From positions 124,001-188,000 of the forward strand of contig ML986587.1 in assembly GCA_010094045.1 (NCBI GenBank): 64,000 bases of DNA, written 5' to 3'. How positions within the stretch are numbered: position 1 is the stretch's first letter; every line of letters begins with the position of its first letter. Under the pieces are notes generated by a model. That model was not told the DNA's origin. It ran no database searches and was given only the letters and a program-made list of their open reading frames with translations. Origin of the DNA: Lojkania enalia. Its lineage: Eukaryota > Ascomycota > Dothideomycetes > Pleosporales. Positions 46,401 to 59,547 of this stretch are shown one piece after another. The position numbers were made by a program, and so were the translations under genes.

Positions 46401-47974
46401 GCTCGGCAGACTAGCCGAAAATCCCCATGACACACCCCCCCAGCTTTGACTGCGAAGGAGAAGCTGCGTCGAAAAAAATGAAGGTAGATACTATACCAAA
46501 AGAGGTAAATTGTATAGAGTAACTGGTGGTAGAGCTAAGTACGCTTGCAGAAATATNNNNNNNNNNGTGTATTTGGGTTTTTGTGAAGAAGCTGCATCAG
46601 GCTGAGGCCGTTAAGTCGAGTGCTTGCACAGCCAGATTGTGGCGCAACAGGGCTTGACGGCACTGGTGCGGTGGCAAGAGGCGAAGCTACGACCTGCATG
46701 AACAATTCGATCCCGCTAGCGGAGGATGGCCGACACGCTCCTGCCATACCCTTGCGCCGGAGGCGATGGTTTATACATATGGCTGAAGAGAAGAGTGTTG
46801 TATGCAGCTCTAGATAGTGTAGAATCATACCAAGCATGGCCAAACCAAAACTCTGCTAGTACTCATCCCTCACAAATATGAACGATCCAAATCCTTATAA
46901 CTGTCGGAGGTCGTACCAAAGCATATCTCCACGGCCCTAAAGGTTGCAGGGCTCATGTAAGGAGCCGCTGGTCGTTTGAATGTACGACAGCTGTATCACC
47001 AAAGCATGCAGAGCCTTTCCACCTTCGTATGCGCTTATAAAGACAGCGATTTGCTAGTAAGGCTTGGTTGAACCCACATGCCGAAGCGCAGGCTTCGATT
47101 TCTAGGCCCACTGCGCTTTATCTCAGCTTTATCTTAGCTTATATCATTTCTATCACATCGTATTCCCCTTTAACGAGCTGGGACTAGAGGTCGCTGCGGC
47201 TTGGTCTAGGAATCGGCATGCCGACTTGAGAAGCGTAAGGACGTGTTAGGCTCGATTAGGTCGTTCTATCAGTCAGCGGGAGGGATAACAGTGGATCTCG
47301 GCACTCGGGGGCGGGCGCGATGGTATGGTCCTACATCACGACGTAGGTATCGCTGTGCGTGGGACTGGATCGCTATGTCAAAGCTGGTTTCGACGCTAGA
47401 AGCGCATTAGCTAACTAAACAAGCGCCTGGCCTAAGTCTTACCGCTACTCCCAATCCCAAGTCGGGATTTAACGATAATCCGATGGCTTGTGCAACTGGC
47501 ACAGCCACATATCTTCCAATAAAATATCCACCGGCGCATGTGGTAAGCGGTGCAGGGTCATCTCGCATTAGCCCAAATCGGTGGTTCGCTTCCGCTAGAA
47601 GTACCAATTGACGGGGCGGCGCCGCATGAAACTGCGCCCCGCAGCGAGCATAGAGCTGATAATAACTTCCTAGTATCAGAGTGTGGTTGTGAGGGTAGGA
47701 TAAGGCTATTCTATAAAGAATCGGAGCAAAAATAGGCTTAAGGTTGGCGCTATGAGTAGGGAAGCATGTGTGTCACGACACAAGGCGCTGTTCAAATCGG
47801 GCGCTGAAGCGACGATGCAAACGTAGTTTTCGGGTAAAGTAGAACATAGACATTCAGAATTAGCTGTAGCAGATTATTTTCGTTGAATTATAGCAATATT
47901 CGTCGTGCGCATAAGCTTTACAGTTGCTGAATGTCAAAGTACCCCTCATTTGTCTCGCCACACGGTGTGTCTCG
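46401..47974. other. Decayed accessory stretch with assembly gap
   Basis: No intact gene. A minus-strand frame is open over about 47407-47770 (contains YYQLYARCGAQFH and VALLAEANHRFGL-like sequence) but such lengths are expected by chance here and no family is recognised. Confidence 0.4.
46557..46566. other. Assembly gap (10 N)
   Basis: Ten unresolved bases. The gap lies about 160 bp from the dispersed repeat, so the sequence and distance around it may be wrong, including how the beta-helix gene was truncated. Confidence 0.99.
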
Positions 47975-48716
47975 CTACGCAGTGAGAGACCTTACTTCGG
48001 CTACTTTTGCTGCATTCGACCGGCCATTAAGAGCTAATGCAAGGGCGGCACATAAGAGGGTTGCGGCAGGTGCATCGTTTCTCACATGATCTCTTTGCTT
48101 CAGGATAGCTGGGATTCCTACCTTGAAAAGGTTTCGAAAGGCTTGTGAGAGAATATATTCGCCATTGTTCCGTCCCTCCAGCTTTGTTCAAGTGCATTAG
48201 CACGGCGAAAATAAACGCTGAAGGTTGCTACTTACCCTGGATTTCTACCATGAAGGCTAGCCAGTCGATATCGGCATAAATACCTCTATATTCGGCGTAT
48301 GCAGGATTCGAGGGAAATAGTTCAAGAGTGGACATCAGAAGAACGGGACCTCTGATTTTCCACCTCTGCTCATGCAAGAGGCCTGCAGAGTGGGACTTGT
48401 ACTAAGTTTTGACTCGGGACCGTAAATCATAGTGGAAATTGTTTTGTCGTAGAAAGAATATATAAGTAGAATATTGAGGAATAAGGATGACCACTTCAGT
48501 ACACGATATCGAGTCAGTATTTGGACGTGATGACTAGACGGAGGGATGAGCATTTATGATCGTAGAGTTAATGGAATATAGAAGATAATGGTATGCTTGC
48601 ATGGTGTTCGCATATGTGTTCTTTAGAGGACGTACTCCCGATTTGACGATAGGTGCCGAAGTGGTTGGAAATTTGGGAGCAAGCGTTCTAGCAGCAGGAA
48701 CCTTGGAGGAACCCAT
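47975..48716 (-). pseudogene. Possible decayed three-exon gene, unknown
   Basis: Coding-like pieces occur in order on the minus strand. Exon A 48716-48636 (MGSSKVPAARTLAPKFPTTS...) ends at GTACGT. Exon B 48401-48236, after CTTAG, holds GLLHEQRWKIRGPVLLMSTL and ends at GTAAGT. Exon C 48181-47975 reads RNNGEYILSQAFRNLFKVG and ends with a stop at 47975. Exons A and B join in frame. B to C is off by one base for the most coding-like frame of C, although another frame of C is also open for about 50 codons. Family unknown; reading it as a relic is an inference from peptide texture and splice sites only. Confidence 0.3.
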
Positions 48717-51700
48717 GACACTATGAAACTTCTTGCTAATATTAGTCTTGTCTTACACGTAAAGCGATTTCATATCGCGGATAGTAAGCTTTGTAGTTTA
48801 GGTGAAGCTATAGCCTGGACGAGCAGAGTGTTTCTAAAGACGAGATTGTTTATGCTTTGTACATGTAAATGCGCTAGGAAAGATGTCGCGCTCCTAGTGC
48901 TACAGTGGAAGAGTTGGTTCCGACGTAGTGGTGTTCACTATCCTTAGCATTGGTTACGCGATGAAAGGTGTGAATTGGGACTTCTTCATCCGCACGCCTC
49001 CAGGGTCATCTCTAATCCTCGAAGCTGATTGCTTGCCCTTATCCGCCTTTCTATTAGATTTTACGAGACTTAGGATCTCCGACAACAATTACTAGTATAC
49101 CCAAAACATATTCAAATGTTGTAAGCGTCGCAGAGATCAAATGCCAGATGCCAATTTTAGTTCCTGTTTGAGTAGAAATAGCTTTCACCTCCAGTGACGT
49201 TTGAGGCCAATTTGCAGGTATTGATTGGGGGGTAGAGAAGGGGAAGCTAGCGAGGCACTTCATCATATCTCAAAAACAACTTTCCGTGGATGAGCTAGAG
49301 TCGTAGCGGCTCTTTCGGGAAACACTTAATCGGTTAAATGATGGCCAGAAATTTGCTAGAATTAAGCCTAAGCTTATCATGTGTCCTGAGTCCTGATATT
49401 TAGAGGGATCATGAATCAAAGGATATCGTCAAAAGAAGAGGGCAGCGTTAACGGGAGAGGATATTGAAATTAGCATAAAGATGAGAACTGATAAAGCCAA
49501 CACGAATGACAGCAAAATCTAAAAGCATCTTGAATTGACAGTTGAGCATTAAAAGTCCAAGAAGATAATGTTTTAAAGAAGACAATGTGCGTAAAGATCT
49601 TATATCAAGATCGCTACGAAGCAGACATGTTCAGCAACGACCTAGCATAGTCTCTACCCTTAACATATATTAGAATTGATAGCCTATCTACGAATAAATT
49701 CAAGGCTTGTGAGTAAAACCACCAAACAAAATCTACCAGCAGAAGTCTCTGGTTGCCTAACCACGATAAACCCTCCATTTCTAACTTCCCTTGCAGCTAG
49801 ACCCATCCGATAGGTTACGAAAATCTTCAACAAATACTATTCTGCTCTCGTACCCTATAGCTCTATCACTAGAAGGACGGGCTTATAGCCTAATTCATTA
49901 GTTTAACAATATTGCATATGGGGTATAGCTTCGGAGAGCTATAGCATGAGCGCCGCACGATTAGTTGGGTAGGTGATCTGCCGGAGTTCTAGACACATTA
50001 AGTTGGGCAGTCAGCGGACGAATGGGTCAGATTGGACCCAGCGGTACATTATTAGGAAATTACAGCAATGAGGCCATTTTGATGTGGGAGTGGCGATGGT
50101 GGCACGTGGCGACGGGTCTATCAAACACGCTTTTGGTGGACGGTCGATTGAAGATGAGTAGTAAGAGGTTACCTGGCGTAATATGGGGAGGGTCTTAAAA
50201 ACTAGGAAACGCTATGTGTAGGAAAATAGAGCTTTGTGATAGGGTTCAGAATGGCGGTACTTAAAATTGTGGTATAAATTTTGGAGTCGTTATTCGGATT
50301 TGATATTGATATACCTGTCAGTGAAAGGATTTAAAGAAACCGTGATCCTTCAATCGAATACCACAAGTCCGTATTAGGACTTGTGGGTGAGAAGAAATGC
50401 CATAATCCAGCCTATCGGAAAAAGCGCAGAATACGGTCCTGGAGTCCACGTTATCCCACGGTCCCTAGAGAAACCCTTTCTTCGCCGTTCTTAACCCAAT
50501 ATGTAAATTGTCGTCGATTCTGCCAATATACGTATGCGTTAGGGGCGTATATCTCTCAGCAGCGGGCCATCGTAGTATCGATTACACACACCTTGGATCC
50601 TCCCACTTCGCCAAGCAGGTCTGGTTGACTATCCTTGCACTTTCCGGAACCAACCACCAATCATCGTTCCCAGCCCCAACCGAAAGCGTCCCGAGAAAAT
50701 CCCCATAAATGCCTCGGAGAATACCGACCGGCGCCCTCCCGGCAACCTACATGACCTCTACCACGGTGGCACATGCAGACGAGAATTCGAGCCTCGACTG
50801 TGAAACACGATCCGTGTGGCGATCGCAGATGATGATGCGTTGCCCTGGCAGCTTGCATCCCATGTGGCGCTCAGTTCTATGCACAGCCGATGTCAACGCA
50901 CGTGGTGGGATGTCACTAGCAGTGGCGAAATCGCGGTTTGGAAATGTGATGACATTCTCTGGGCATCCGGGGTTCACTTTGTGTCATATCTTTTCATACC
51001 TCTTCGTATGAGCGTCGCTACCGCTGCGGGACAGACAAAAAAAATGCTAGGAGTTGCAAATTGCTGTCGAAACTGCATCTTGACGTTCAAGTTGAGTAAG
51101 AATAGTAGATATACCAAATATAGGTGGGCCGGATATCAATTCAGGTGTTCATGATAAAGCACAATCGTTCATGGGATAATAGAAGTAAATTTTCATTCCA
51201 GCTACGGAAAGTTGACCGGTAACGTAAGGATCAAAGCTACAAGTGCATACCAAAGTCTAGGGAGTAACTGCGTGTTGAAGTGGAGAGGGTATGTTGAGAT
51301 AGGGTCAAATGACGTTCTAGGAAACCAATTCGAGTTGGCATATTGACAAACGAAATCACAGCCCCTCCAAATCCAACAGTCTATCAGCAACTGAAAACAC
51401 AAATCAGATATATAACCCATCGGGGAAGCCCATAATCTTCGCCCTTTCAGAACTTTTCAGTCCCTATTAAAACGCCGTATCCTATTCCAGATTCTGAACG
51501 ATGGTAAGAATCAATAGGTGAAATTAGTGGTAGGTCCAAGCCTTTGCCAAGAACAATAAAGAAAATCCACTCAGGACATCTCTCTATGCACATCGCGTCG
51601 TCATGGTGGTGAACGACCAGGTAGAAGGGATGCATTGCAAGAGATGTACAATGAAGAGGGATAATATAGAAGGCATCTTATCCTGGGACCTGATAGCTGC

Positions 51701-51958
51701 TATTCCTGGAATAACACGGACTTCAAAACCAAATAGCGCCAACCCAATGCAAGAATCTGATGCTGGAAAACGCAAACTTTTGTAGACGGTCGAAGTAGGT
51801 ACGCCGGGGGTAATCCAAACTAGGTAAGCACTAGTCTATGTCGATAAACGCCTTTGAAACCCTAGAAAATCCCACCGAAAGACACTGTTGCGAGGTCGAG
51901 ACCGAAGTCCTCTACCATAGTTCGTTGAGACAGGACGTAGAGAGTCGTCTTGTCGCTG
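48717..51958. other. Gene-poor region
   Basis: More than 3 kb of mostly A/T-rich-looking DNA with no supported gene. A 112-codon frame at 50816-51154 and its overlapping neighbours have no family signature. Part of the last 500 bp should be the 3' UTR of the zinc-finger gene. Confidence 0.45.
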
Positions 51959-53824
51959 TCAGAACATCGATGTATCCATTCCGGTCATACCCGCGCCTGC
52001 GACATTGACATTCATGCCTTGCAGGTTATTCAGATTACCGAGATTCTGGAGGTTCTGAAGATTGCCTGCTAAGCCTAGCTGGTTGAGCTTCAATTCTGGA
52101 TTGCAGGGTGGGGAGTGTGCTCGGTGGTATTTGAGACCGTTCAAGTTCTTGTAACGCTTTCCACAGACTTCGCAGCGGTAGGGCTTCTCCTTTTCCATAC
52201 CTTGCGTGCCAGGGTAAGGGATGGAAGTCAGAGGATCGACAATAGAGAAGGTGCCATCTTCGTTCTCCTGAAGTTTCTGGTTCTGATGACCATGTTGCTT
52301 GTGGTACTTGAGCCCGTTCTGATTCTTGTAGGCCTTTTCACACCCAATGACTGGGCACCTAAAAGGCTTGACTTCTTCAGGGAATGGGAGTTGGGGAATG
52401 TTGGCACCAGCCAAGAGCTGCTGATTCTGCAACCGCTTGGCCAGCTCAGTCTGATCTCCACCTCCGAGCTGGTAGTTCTTGAAAGCTGCCTGGAGCTGCT
52501 GGTGGCTAAGACCAGCTCCCTGCTTGCTGAAAAGGCGTTTGCCTGGTTGATCGATTGTCCCGTCGAAACCAGGCAAGCCAGTACCGAAATTCATATTGGC
52601 GAAGTTCATATCCACGTTGGGCGCGCCCATCATGGATGAATTGAAATTGGAAAAGTCCATGTCGGGTTCTGCAGGCGTGCCTGGATGAGACGATTCGGGT
52701 GAGCTTCGGCTCTGTACGTTCTGCATCGGCGCAGCCCCTAGCGTGGGCGTATTTACAGAAGACACTGTGGGGTTATTTTGCAGGCCAAACTGCTGTGATG
52801 CAGCCGGGGTCGTTGGAGTTGAGGTCCGTAGGCCCTGGTGATTTTGCATGTTCGCAAGATTGATGTTCAGAGGCTGAAGCTGTGACTGGTTCTGGTTGAA
52901 TTGAGATTGTTGGGTGGAAAACTGTGACGGCTGCTCCTCGATCGGTGGTAGTGGTGCTCCGATATCGTCCATCTCCATGTCCTCCAGGGAATCCATGTCT
53001 TGAACAGTGGATAGGTTTGTCCGGCTGAAGCCATCTGAGCCAAGTCGGGATCTGTGGCCTCCACTGGAGCCAGATCTCGGGTGGAATCCGTGCTGGGTAT
53101 GCGTAGCTGGCTCCCCATGTATCTGCGCCTGGCTAGTAGGTATCCCTGCGCCGGAAGTGCCATTTGTCGGTGGTAGCCCGCCCTGTCCTGACTGTGAGGT
53201 CCTTGAGGCTGGGGCATTGGCGTGTGTTTCCTCGAAATGCTGCAGGAGATCGTGCAAAGAAGCGAGCGTGAGTCCACAGCAAGTGAAATCCTTCATGAAG
53301 GCGGCTTCCATCTTCGGTAAATACGAGGAGGAGTGGAATGAGGGAGACTGGTTGAAGGCTGCCGGGGAAGTCCCCGTCATCATGATACTGTGGAATAAGC
53401 ATTAGCATCGAGTTCGCGTGTGGGGTTGGTAGTTGCCACTCCAGTATATGAAGGGCGGTGATACTTACTCATCACGAATCCAGGACCCAACCGAAACCCC
53501 GCCCCAGCTCATGCCGCCAGCGAAGCTGCCCATGGTGTTGCTCTCCCTCCGCGGCCTGTCCTTCATGGAGATGGGCCTTGCCCCGCTCCCGTAGAACGAG
53601 GACCCGAGTCCATTGCTTATTGAGTCGTGCCTTCCCCCAATGCTAAGCCGTCCGTCACGGAACTCATTGCCGATTGCGTGTACATGGTTCGGGGTAGCGC
53701 TCAGGTCTCGATTCGAATTGGCTTCGCGTAGTGCGCTCGTGAGGTTGGAGGTCTGGTTCTGCGGGGAAGACGAGTTGAAACGCGGGGGCGTCGCGATATC
53801 GATAGGCGAGGCTGCTTGCGCCAT
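51959..53824 (-). CDS. SFP1: SFP1-like C2H2 zinc-finger transcription regulator
   Basis: Two exons, 53824-53469 and 53387-51959 (594 aa), with an 81 bp GTAAGT intron. Three C2H2 fingers are seen. The first, at about 153-175, is FTCCGLTLASLHDLLQHFEE followed by TH. The other two are near 461-485 (FRCPVIGCEKAYKNQNGLKY) and 522-546 (YRCEVCGKRYKNLNGLKYHR), separated by a 35-residue linker with TFSIVDPLTSIPYPG. This split-finger pattern is that of yeast Sfp1, which controls ribosome-biogenesis and cell-size genes downstream of TOR and PKA. The rest is Gln/Asn/Ser-rich, as in yeast. The ATG at 53824 starts MAQAASPIDIATPPR. An earlier start would need an upstream exon that was not found. The 5' flanking DNA is unusually long and gene-free. 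Confidence 0.88.
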
Positions 53825-56800
53825 GTCTCGCACAGGGCGGTGCCGAGGAGGGCTCTCAGGGAACAGAGGGAAGCTGCAGTCGCCCGCGTCCTCGAACAGA
53901 AGATCGGACTCTGGCAGCTGGAGACTGGATGCCGCCGCAAGGTTGCGGGGCCTGCGGTGCCACGAGAAGTAGAGGTCCCTGTCCCTCTTCTGGCGGCCGA
54001 AGTGTGGCGAGGTTGGCTGCTCGATGGGAGTACTGACGGGAGTGCTGTCTGCTGTGGATTCACGCCCACGGTCGCTAGCGATGGGCGAGTAGTAGAGGGG
54101 TGGTGGCGTCTCCTGCGAATCCAGCTTCGCGGTTGCGGGTGAACAAGTAGAAAATGTGGTGGGCGGGCAGCGCCTGGGGCGGCTCGGGATGACTGTGCGG
54201 CGGTCTCAGGGCCGGCAGCGGTCGAAGAGGCGTGTCGGGCGTAGGATATGGGATGGAGATGCTGGTGTCGCGGCGACTGCTCGAGGGTACAATTGGGGAG
54301 GCGAGCGACGTGCCGGGCACTTGCGGTGGGATAAATGATGGCAGCGATCGAGCGGTGACGAGTTAGCCCTGGACGAACGGGCTGGCTTGCTGCGCGATAC
54401 TCGGGATCCCTGACTGCGTCTGCCGAATCAGAGCGGGTGGCAGCCTGGGTCGCGCTACCTGGGGTTGGCGTCGCCGTCGCACTTGACGGAGGGATGCTGC
54501 AGCGTTGACGAACGGCCAGTGATCAACGCCAGCGTCAGAGGAATGCCTGCTGGAGTTGGTAAGGTATGGCGGCCGAGGGTTGTGGTCGTCTTCGTGGTGG
54601 TGGTGGAAGGACGGGCGAGTGCAGCGGAAAGGGTTGGGGTTGCTGCTTGGATGGTGGTTGGCTCGGGCGCGTTGTCAAGCAAGATGGCATAACAGGAGCA
54701 GCAGCACAGTAGCAGCAGGTATCTAAGAGCGTTGAGTAGCGCAAGCCGTGAGCCTGTTTATTACCTAGAGCTGTGCCAGGCCATCCGGGCTTGAGCCGCG
54801 GCGAACAGCCTGGGCAGGCCAGCACGTCCTCGATGCTGGCTTCCGACCTAAAGCGAAGCCCACAATGTGTCCTACCGAGGGGATTATTCAGGTCTCGCCT
54901 ACTACCTAGTGCATACTCTCTCTCGCCGTCGACTACGATACGTCCTTATCTCTACACGGTGCTATGTACTACGGCCTTTGTATGTATACAGTGCGGGACG
55001 AGCGGTAGTAGTAGCAGACGGACATGCGAGTGCTTCTAGAAGGCCGTACTGGTAACAAATTGCTCCCCACGTGGCGCTGAAACCCTCGCCCTTGATACTG
55101 GATCCCGCCCAACGGCTCCGGCTTGTGTCCACTGTGCGCAACCGCCGCCAGAGCCATCCGCGTGCCCTCTCGCCCTGGAGCGCCGTCTGGTTGTCTCTCT
55201 CCCTTCACCCATCTCAACCCCAAACCCCCTTTTGCGTCGCCTCTCCGCCAAAGTTGCTCCCAACGCATCGCGCATCTCGCCGCGCCCGGCGCATGTGCGT
55301 CAGACCCACAGCCCGCCTGCCCGTGATTGGAGGGTGTCCTTAATTACTTTTGGCATCCGCATCTTGATCCGCCGTGACGCTTCTTGGCCGGGTCCTCGCC
55401 CTACTGTCCGGGCCCCCTGTCCCCTTCACGGGAGCATCCAAGAGCAACATGCATCCCATGCCCTGCTTTGCATCTCCTCCCATCAGCATCCCTCCTCTAT
55501 GGCCTCGCTCTGCAGCTTATTGAACCCGCCGCCCTGCACCAAGGACCTGAGGTCGAACCTTCGGCCCTTTCGGCACGCTACAGTGTTGCCCGTTCGGTTT
55601 TCCAGATTCGCCCTCGGCTGTTTGACCGCTTCGAGCAAGCTCGCGGCGTGTGATCGGCTTGCCCATTTCGATGACAAAGGTGCAAGCGTCCTCCCTGGGC
55701 AACAGGTTCTCACTATTAGCCTGTGGTATTCCGTACTCACAAGCTCACATGTTCTCCATTGTCCATCCAAGCGCGCAAGCAACTGGCCTCCTTCATTGGC
55801 CACCGCCCTGTATCACTGTCCCAGCGCCTGGCTATATCAGAAGCAGTAGGCTATATGGCATAGTGGGGCATGCAAACGTCCCCGCCTACGCGAGTGCTCT
55901 CGAGTTGAGACGCAAGACCATGGTGGGATGCAAACTGCGCGGCAGGACAATGCGAATGCCTGGCAGAGGCCGCTACCAGTCTGGAGTAGCGTGTCTGGGG
56001 TACGAGTAGGACGGCAGGCTGACTTGCATATCATAGCACATCAAGTTCTCCGGTGGTTATGCGATAACCATGACGATTGGCCGATACTTCGAGATGCACG
56101 ATCTATCGAAAACGCTCTTTCATCTGCTCTCACGATGGCCTGCATGGCAGCAACCGCGTGTACCGGAACTGCGACAAGTTACATGCTTCCACAAGTCTTC
56201 TCAACGGCCCCCCAAAACATTCCTTGGTTGGGCGTCTACCCGCTTCCTCATCGAGCAAATCTCGATCTCGTGACCGAATGCCGAAGACCGGAGCACAAAA
56301 CATCCAAATTGCTTGACCAATCTGCGCCCTACACCCCTTGTAAATAATAAGCTCAACCTGGCGATTGGTGCCGTGAAAGACCCTGCATATACCGTCCGAT
56401 CCTTCTGACTGCCCACGCCCTCCACCTAAAACGGCAGCCATACTGGAAGGTACGTATTCTGCAGCACGTTGACGTTAACTATTCGACAATCCACCCCCAC
56501 GGCCGTGTATTTATCTATCCCCATGGTCGGGGCTAATCGCCCCTCAGAACCACTTTCAACAGTCGGCTCCTGCGGCACGAGAGGTGTTGTTTCAGCCTCC
56601 GGCATGATGCGGCCAGCAGCGGGCTGAACAACTTGACGTTGCAATTATAAAAATACTACTCTCTGCTGACCTCGCCGAAGCTCGAGTTGTTGAATTGATC
56701 AGCTTAGATGTCGAAGCTCGCCAAGCCACTAGCGGGAATAGGGCCGAGGCCGAGATCGTTCCCCAGCTTGCGAATATGGGGGGCGGTGCCAGCGCGCCCG

Positions 56801-59024
56801 AAATCCATGGATGTATCTTGACGACTAGTAGTTAGGTCCATCTGGGTGACGAAATCATAACACGAAATGCGAACTCAATCCTCAGTAGTAAGTACAGACC
56901 TGAGACATGAAAGTTTGCCGATAGTTGAGACTTGACCATGGTGGCTGGTGGCGCGTTTAGGCGATTCGTCGCCATCACACGCTTCGAAAAACCACGCAAC
57001 GAGGAATACCCCGGATGTCTTACCAGCTAGCGATCGCTATAGGTCAGGTAGGGTGAGCACAAACCAGCCCATCCAAAGCCCAAACACCTGGAACACTCAC
57101 TAAGGACTAGACTATTCCTTTGGGCTAGTTGTACATCGTTTGCAACTGGAAAGAGTGGTACCCCAGACCCGAGTATGAAGTGAGCATCGTGCACCAAGTT
57201 TCATCTCATCTGTTGCCGTTGCCTCATGCCACTACAAAACCCTCGCTCTTGACTCTTCCCTCCGAACATTCGATTAGTGGCCTGCGATCGCCTCGTGCTT
57301 CCGGTGGTGAGATATGGTTCAAGCCAAGTCCGACGTCTAATGGCAGCTAGACTAGACAGCGGAAGGTGTCACATTCCAGGGCCTCACGAAAGGGAAAATA
57401 TCAAAGCGCACAAACTTTCAGCAGGCACCACAATGGTGAGAAAGAATACGATCGATTACGCTTCCGCCTACCCCGTATCTTGTTCTGTACCTGCATTCAC
57501 AAGCGTAGAGTAAGCTCAATTGTGTAGTCAGCACCCCATTGAAGATCTTACATTCTCAAATCTCTTGGCCTCCGCGTATGTGCAGGGCAGGCCTCTTTGA
57601 GGAAATGCCGGGCGGCATTTGCACGCCCTACATTCGGCTCTTTCTAGAGTGCCCGGTGAATTCCAGGGGCGCTACCGAAGGCTACGCTCACTACTCCAAG
57701 ACTCTAGTGAACAATGTGGATATAACGCCAAGCAATAACCGCACACTAAAAGCTTTGTCTCGGTCAAGAGTTGAGTCCAGACCAGGAACTGCGCCAGCGC
57801 TGCTCTCGGGCTTGATTGGGTCACTTCCAGATTTCTTATTATCCACAGAATGCTGAAGGTGGAAAAACATCATGCTCTAGCTGAAAATCTCGTTTGAGGC
57901 TCCAGCAATTCGGCTGCCAGCATTATGGCTCTAGCCTAACAACGGAGGCTCCCTAATAGAACACGGTTCCGCATCAAAAGGACCGATTGCACGCGAGCAC
58001 ACGATCCTTCGGGCAGGTCTCCAGCTTGCTACTATCGGGCCAATCATTTTGACATTGTCATTCTACCGTTAAATCGTGAACTACTATCCAGTTTGCTAGC
58101 TCCATGTGTGGTTTTCTACTGCGATGGTAGGTAGCATCATATTAAAGTATGATGTCATAATGTCGGTTGTTGATATGACTATTATGTTTTCCCGATGATC
58201 GCTTACTCCTGTTATATATATGACCATACCCAAACCTTCGTCACATGTACGATGCAAGAGCTGAAAAGCTTCTGCCAGCGACGCATAGTTCCTTTCAAAG
58301 TCGACGAATGCTTTTGGCAGACGCTTGATAATATTATATATGCTTATGTATCTGGGTCTACATTTTAGCGTCTCTTTGGAAAAAATTGACCTATGTTCAT
58401 TCGCGGCAATTACTTCACCACCGCCCGATCTTCTTTCCAATCCAACATTGATTAAGATTTATATGTGGGAATAATTTCCGGGCACTTTTTAAATAAAAAT
58501 GGACTTGAAATCCGACACAGGCAAAGCTATCTAATCCCAAGCACACTCCAGCACGGGACCTTTAGACTAGCATCATCATTGACTAAGATCATTCTTTCTC
58601 TAAATAGAAGTTAAGATACTAGAACATTGTAGATGGTAGATCTAACAGTAGCTGGCTAGCTTTTTCTAGTTTGCTACGAAGGTAGTGATTCCTATTCACT
58701 ACACAGTCTACATGTCGAAGTGTTAAGAAAGGAATTCTCAAAATATGCACACTCACTAATCTAACGCTCCCCTGATAGTAATAACCCATATCCCGATCCA
58801 CACTCGGCCCAACCCTCACGATAGAGTTCCCCGGTGCTAAATCCCCAGCAACCAAATTTCTACGACAACAGGCGCAAACTCCAAACGCCCGAAAAAGACT
58901 TCATGGCTATTCAGCTCTCCATACAGCCCCACAGCCGTCTCCGCCAACCGAAAACAAACACGTAAATATGCTAATATCACCGAAACGCAAAACGCAATCA
59001 AGAATGCATCACGCGTAGTCTATT
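53825..59024. other. Long gene-free interval upstream of SFP1
   Basis: Over 5 kb without a supported gene. The first 1.5 kb is G/C-rich with many overlapping frames; this looks like a long 5' leader or promoter of the SFP1 gene. The longest frame, 55232-55849 plus (205 codons), and those at 55483-55803 and 56426-56644 minus, have no family signature. A minus-strand 45-codon ORF at 56704-56841 (starts MDLTTSRQDTSMDFGR, ends SGLASFDI) looks coding-like and may be an exon. From 56.9 to 59 kb the sequence appears more A/T-rich and decayed. Confidence 0.4.
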
Positions 59025-59547
59025 CTATTTTCCTCGGCGACGCTGATGAACGCCGCGCTGACGATTTTCCATAGTAGCCGCGATCACGTCCCGGATGATG
59101 AAGATCCATAGAATGAGCTTCGGCGGGAGCGGCGAGTAATGGCAGCCCGTGGAGGCTATAAGTACGGAAAGCAGTGTGTATATGGCTGCGGAGGAAGAAA
59201 GTTCTGCGGTAGGGATCGATGTCTGAACTTAGGCAGCGTAAAACGTAGCCCACGATTTCCTCATGTTCGGAGATTAGCTTGGTGTCTATTTTTTGTTTTC
59301 TAAGTGAGGTAGGAGGGGTGAGAAGACGTACGAATATGATGCCGGTTAGCATGGTGCTGAAGTATTACATGCGGAATTCGAATAGCTGGTATTCGTGCAG
59401 GATACCGGCCAGGAAGAATAGGACACAGCCGAGGATTCCGAGGTTGATGGATGGCGTGTAACCGTAAATTACCACTGGGGCATCGTTGGAACTATTGGGA
59501 TTTGGGAAGTCGGGATTGATGTGTCCTAATGGTATAGGATTGGACAT
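59025..59547 (-). pseudogene. Broken RTA1-like membrane protein gene
   Basis: Pieces of an RTA1-like seven-helix protein (lipid-translocating exporter/stress-resistance family) are in the right order. The start is MSNPIPLGHINPD then IYGYTPSINLGILGCVLFF. After FEFRM a TAA stands where the family usually has a Trp. Next comes YFSTMLTGIIF, a probable intron ending CATGAG, then EIVGYVLRCLSSDIDPYR. Just after this a reading-frame shift with probable loss of about 15 residues leads to AIYTLLSVLIAS and PPKLILWIFIIRDV. The frame then ends at 59025 without the last helices. With a nonsense codon, a frameshift and truncation it cannot make a normal protein. Confidence 0.72.

Noticed and set aside
47407..47770. 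Minus-strand frame open for about 120 codons
   Set aside because: Frames of this length are expected several times by chance over six frames in 64 kb, and no motif or splice partner is seen.
55232..55849. 205-codon plus-strand open frame
   Set aside because: No family features, rich in Ser/Pro/Arg from G/C-rich DNA, overlaps other frames of similar length and has no clear promoter context.
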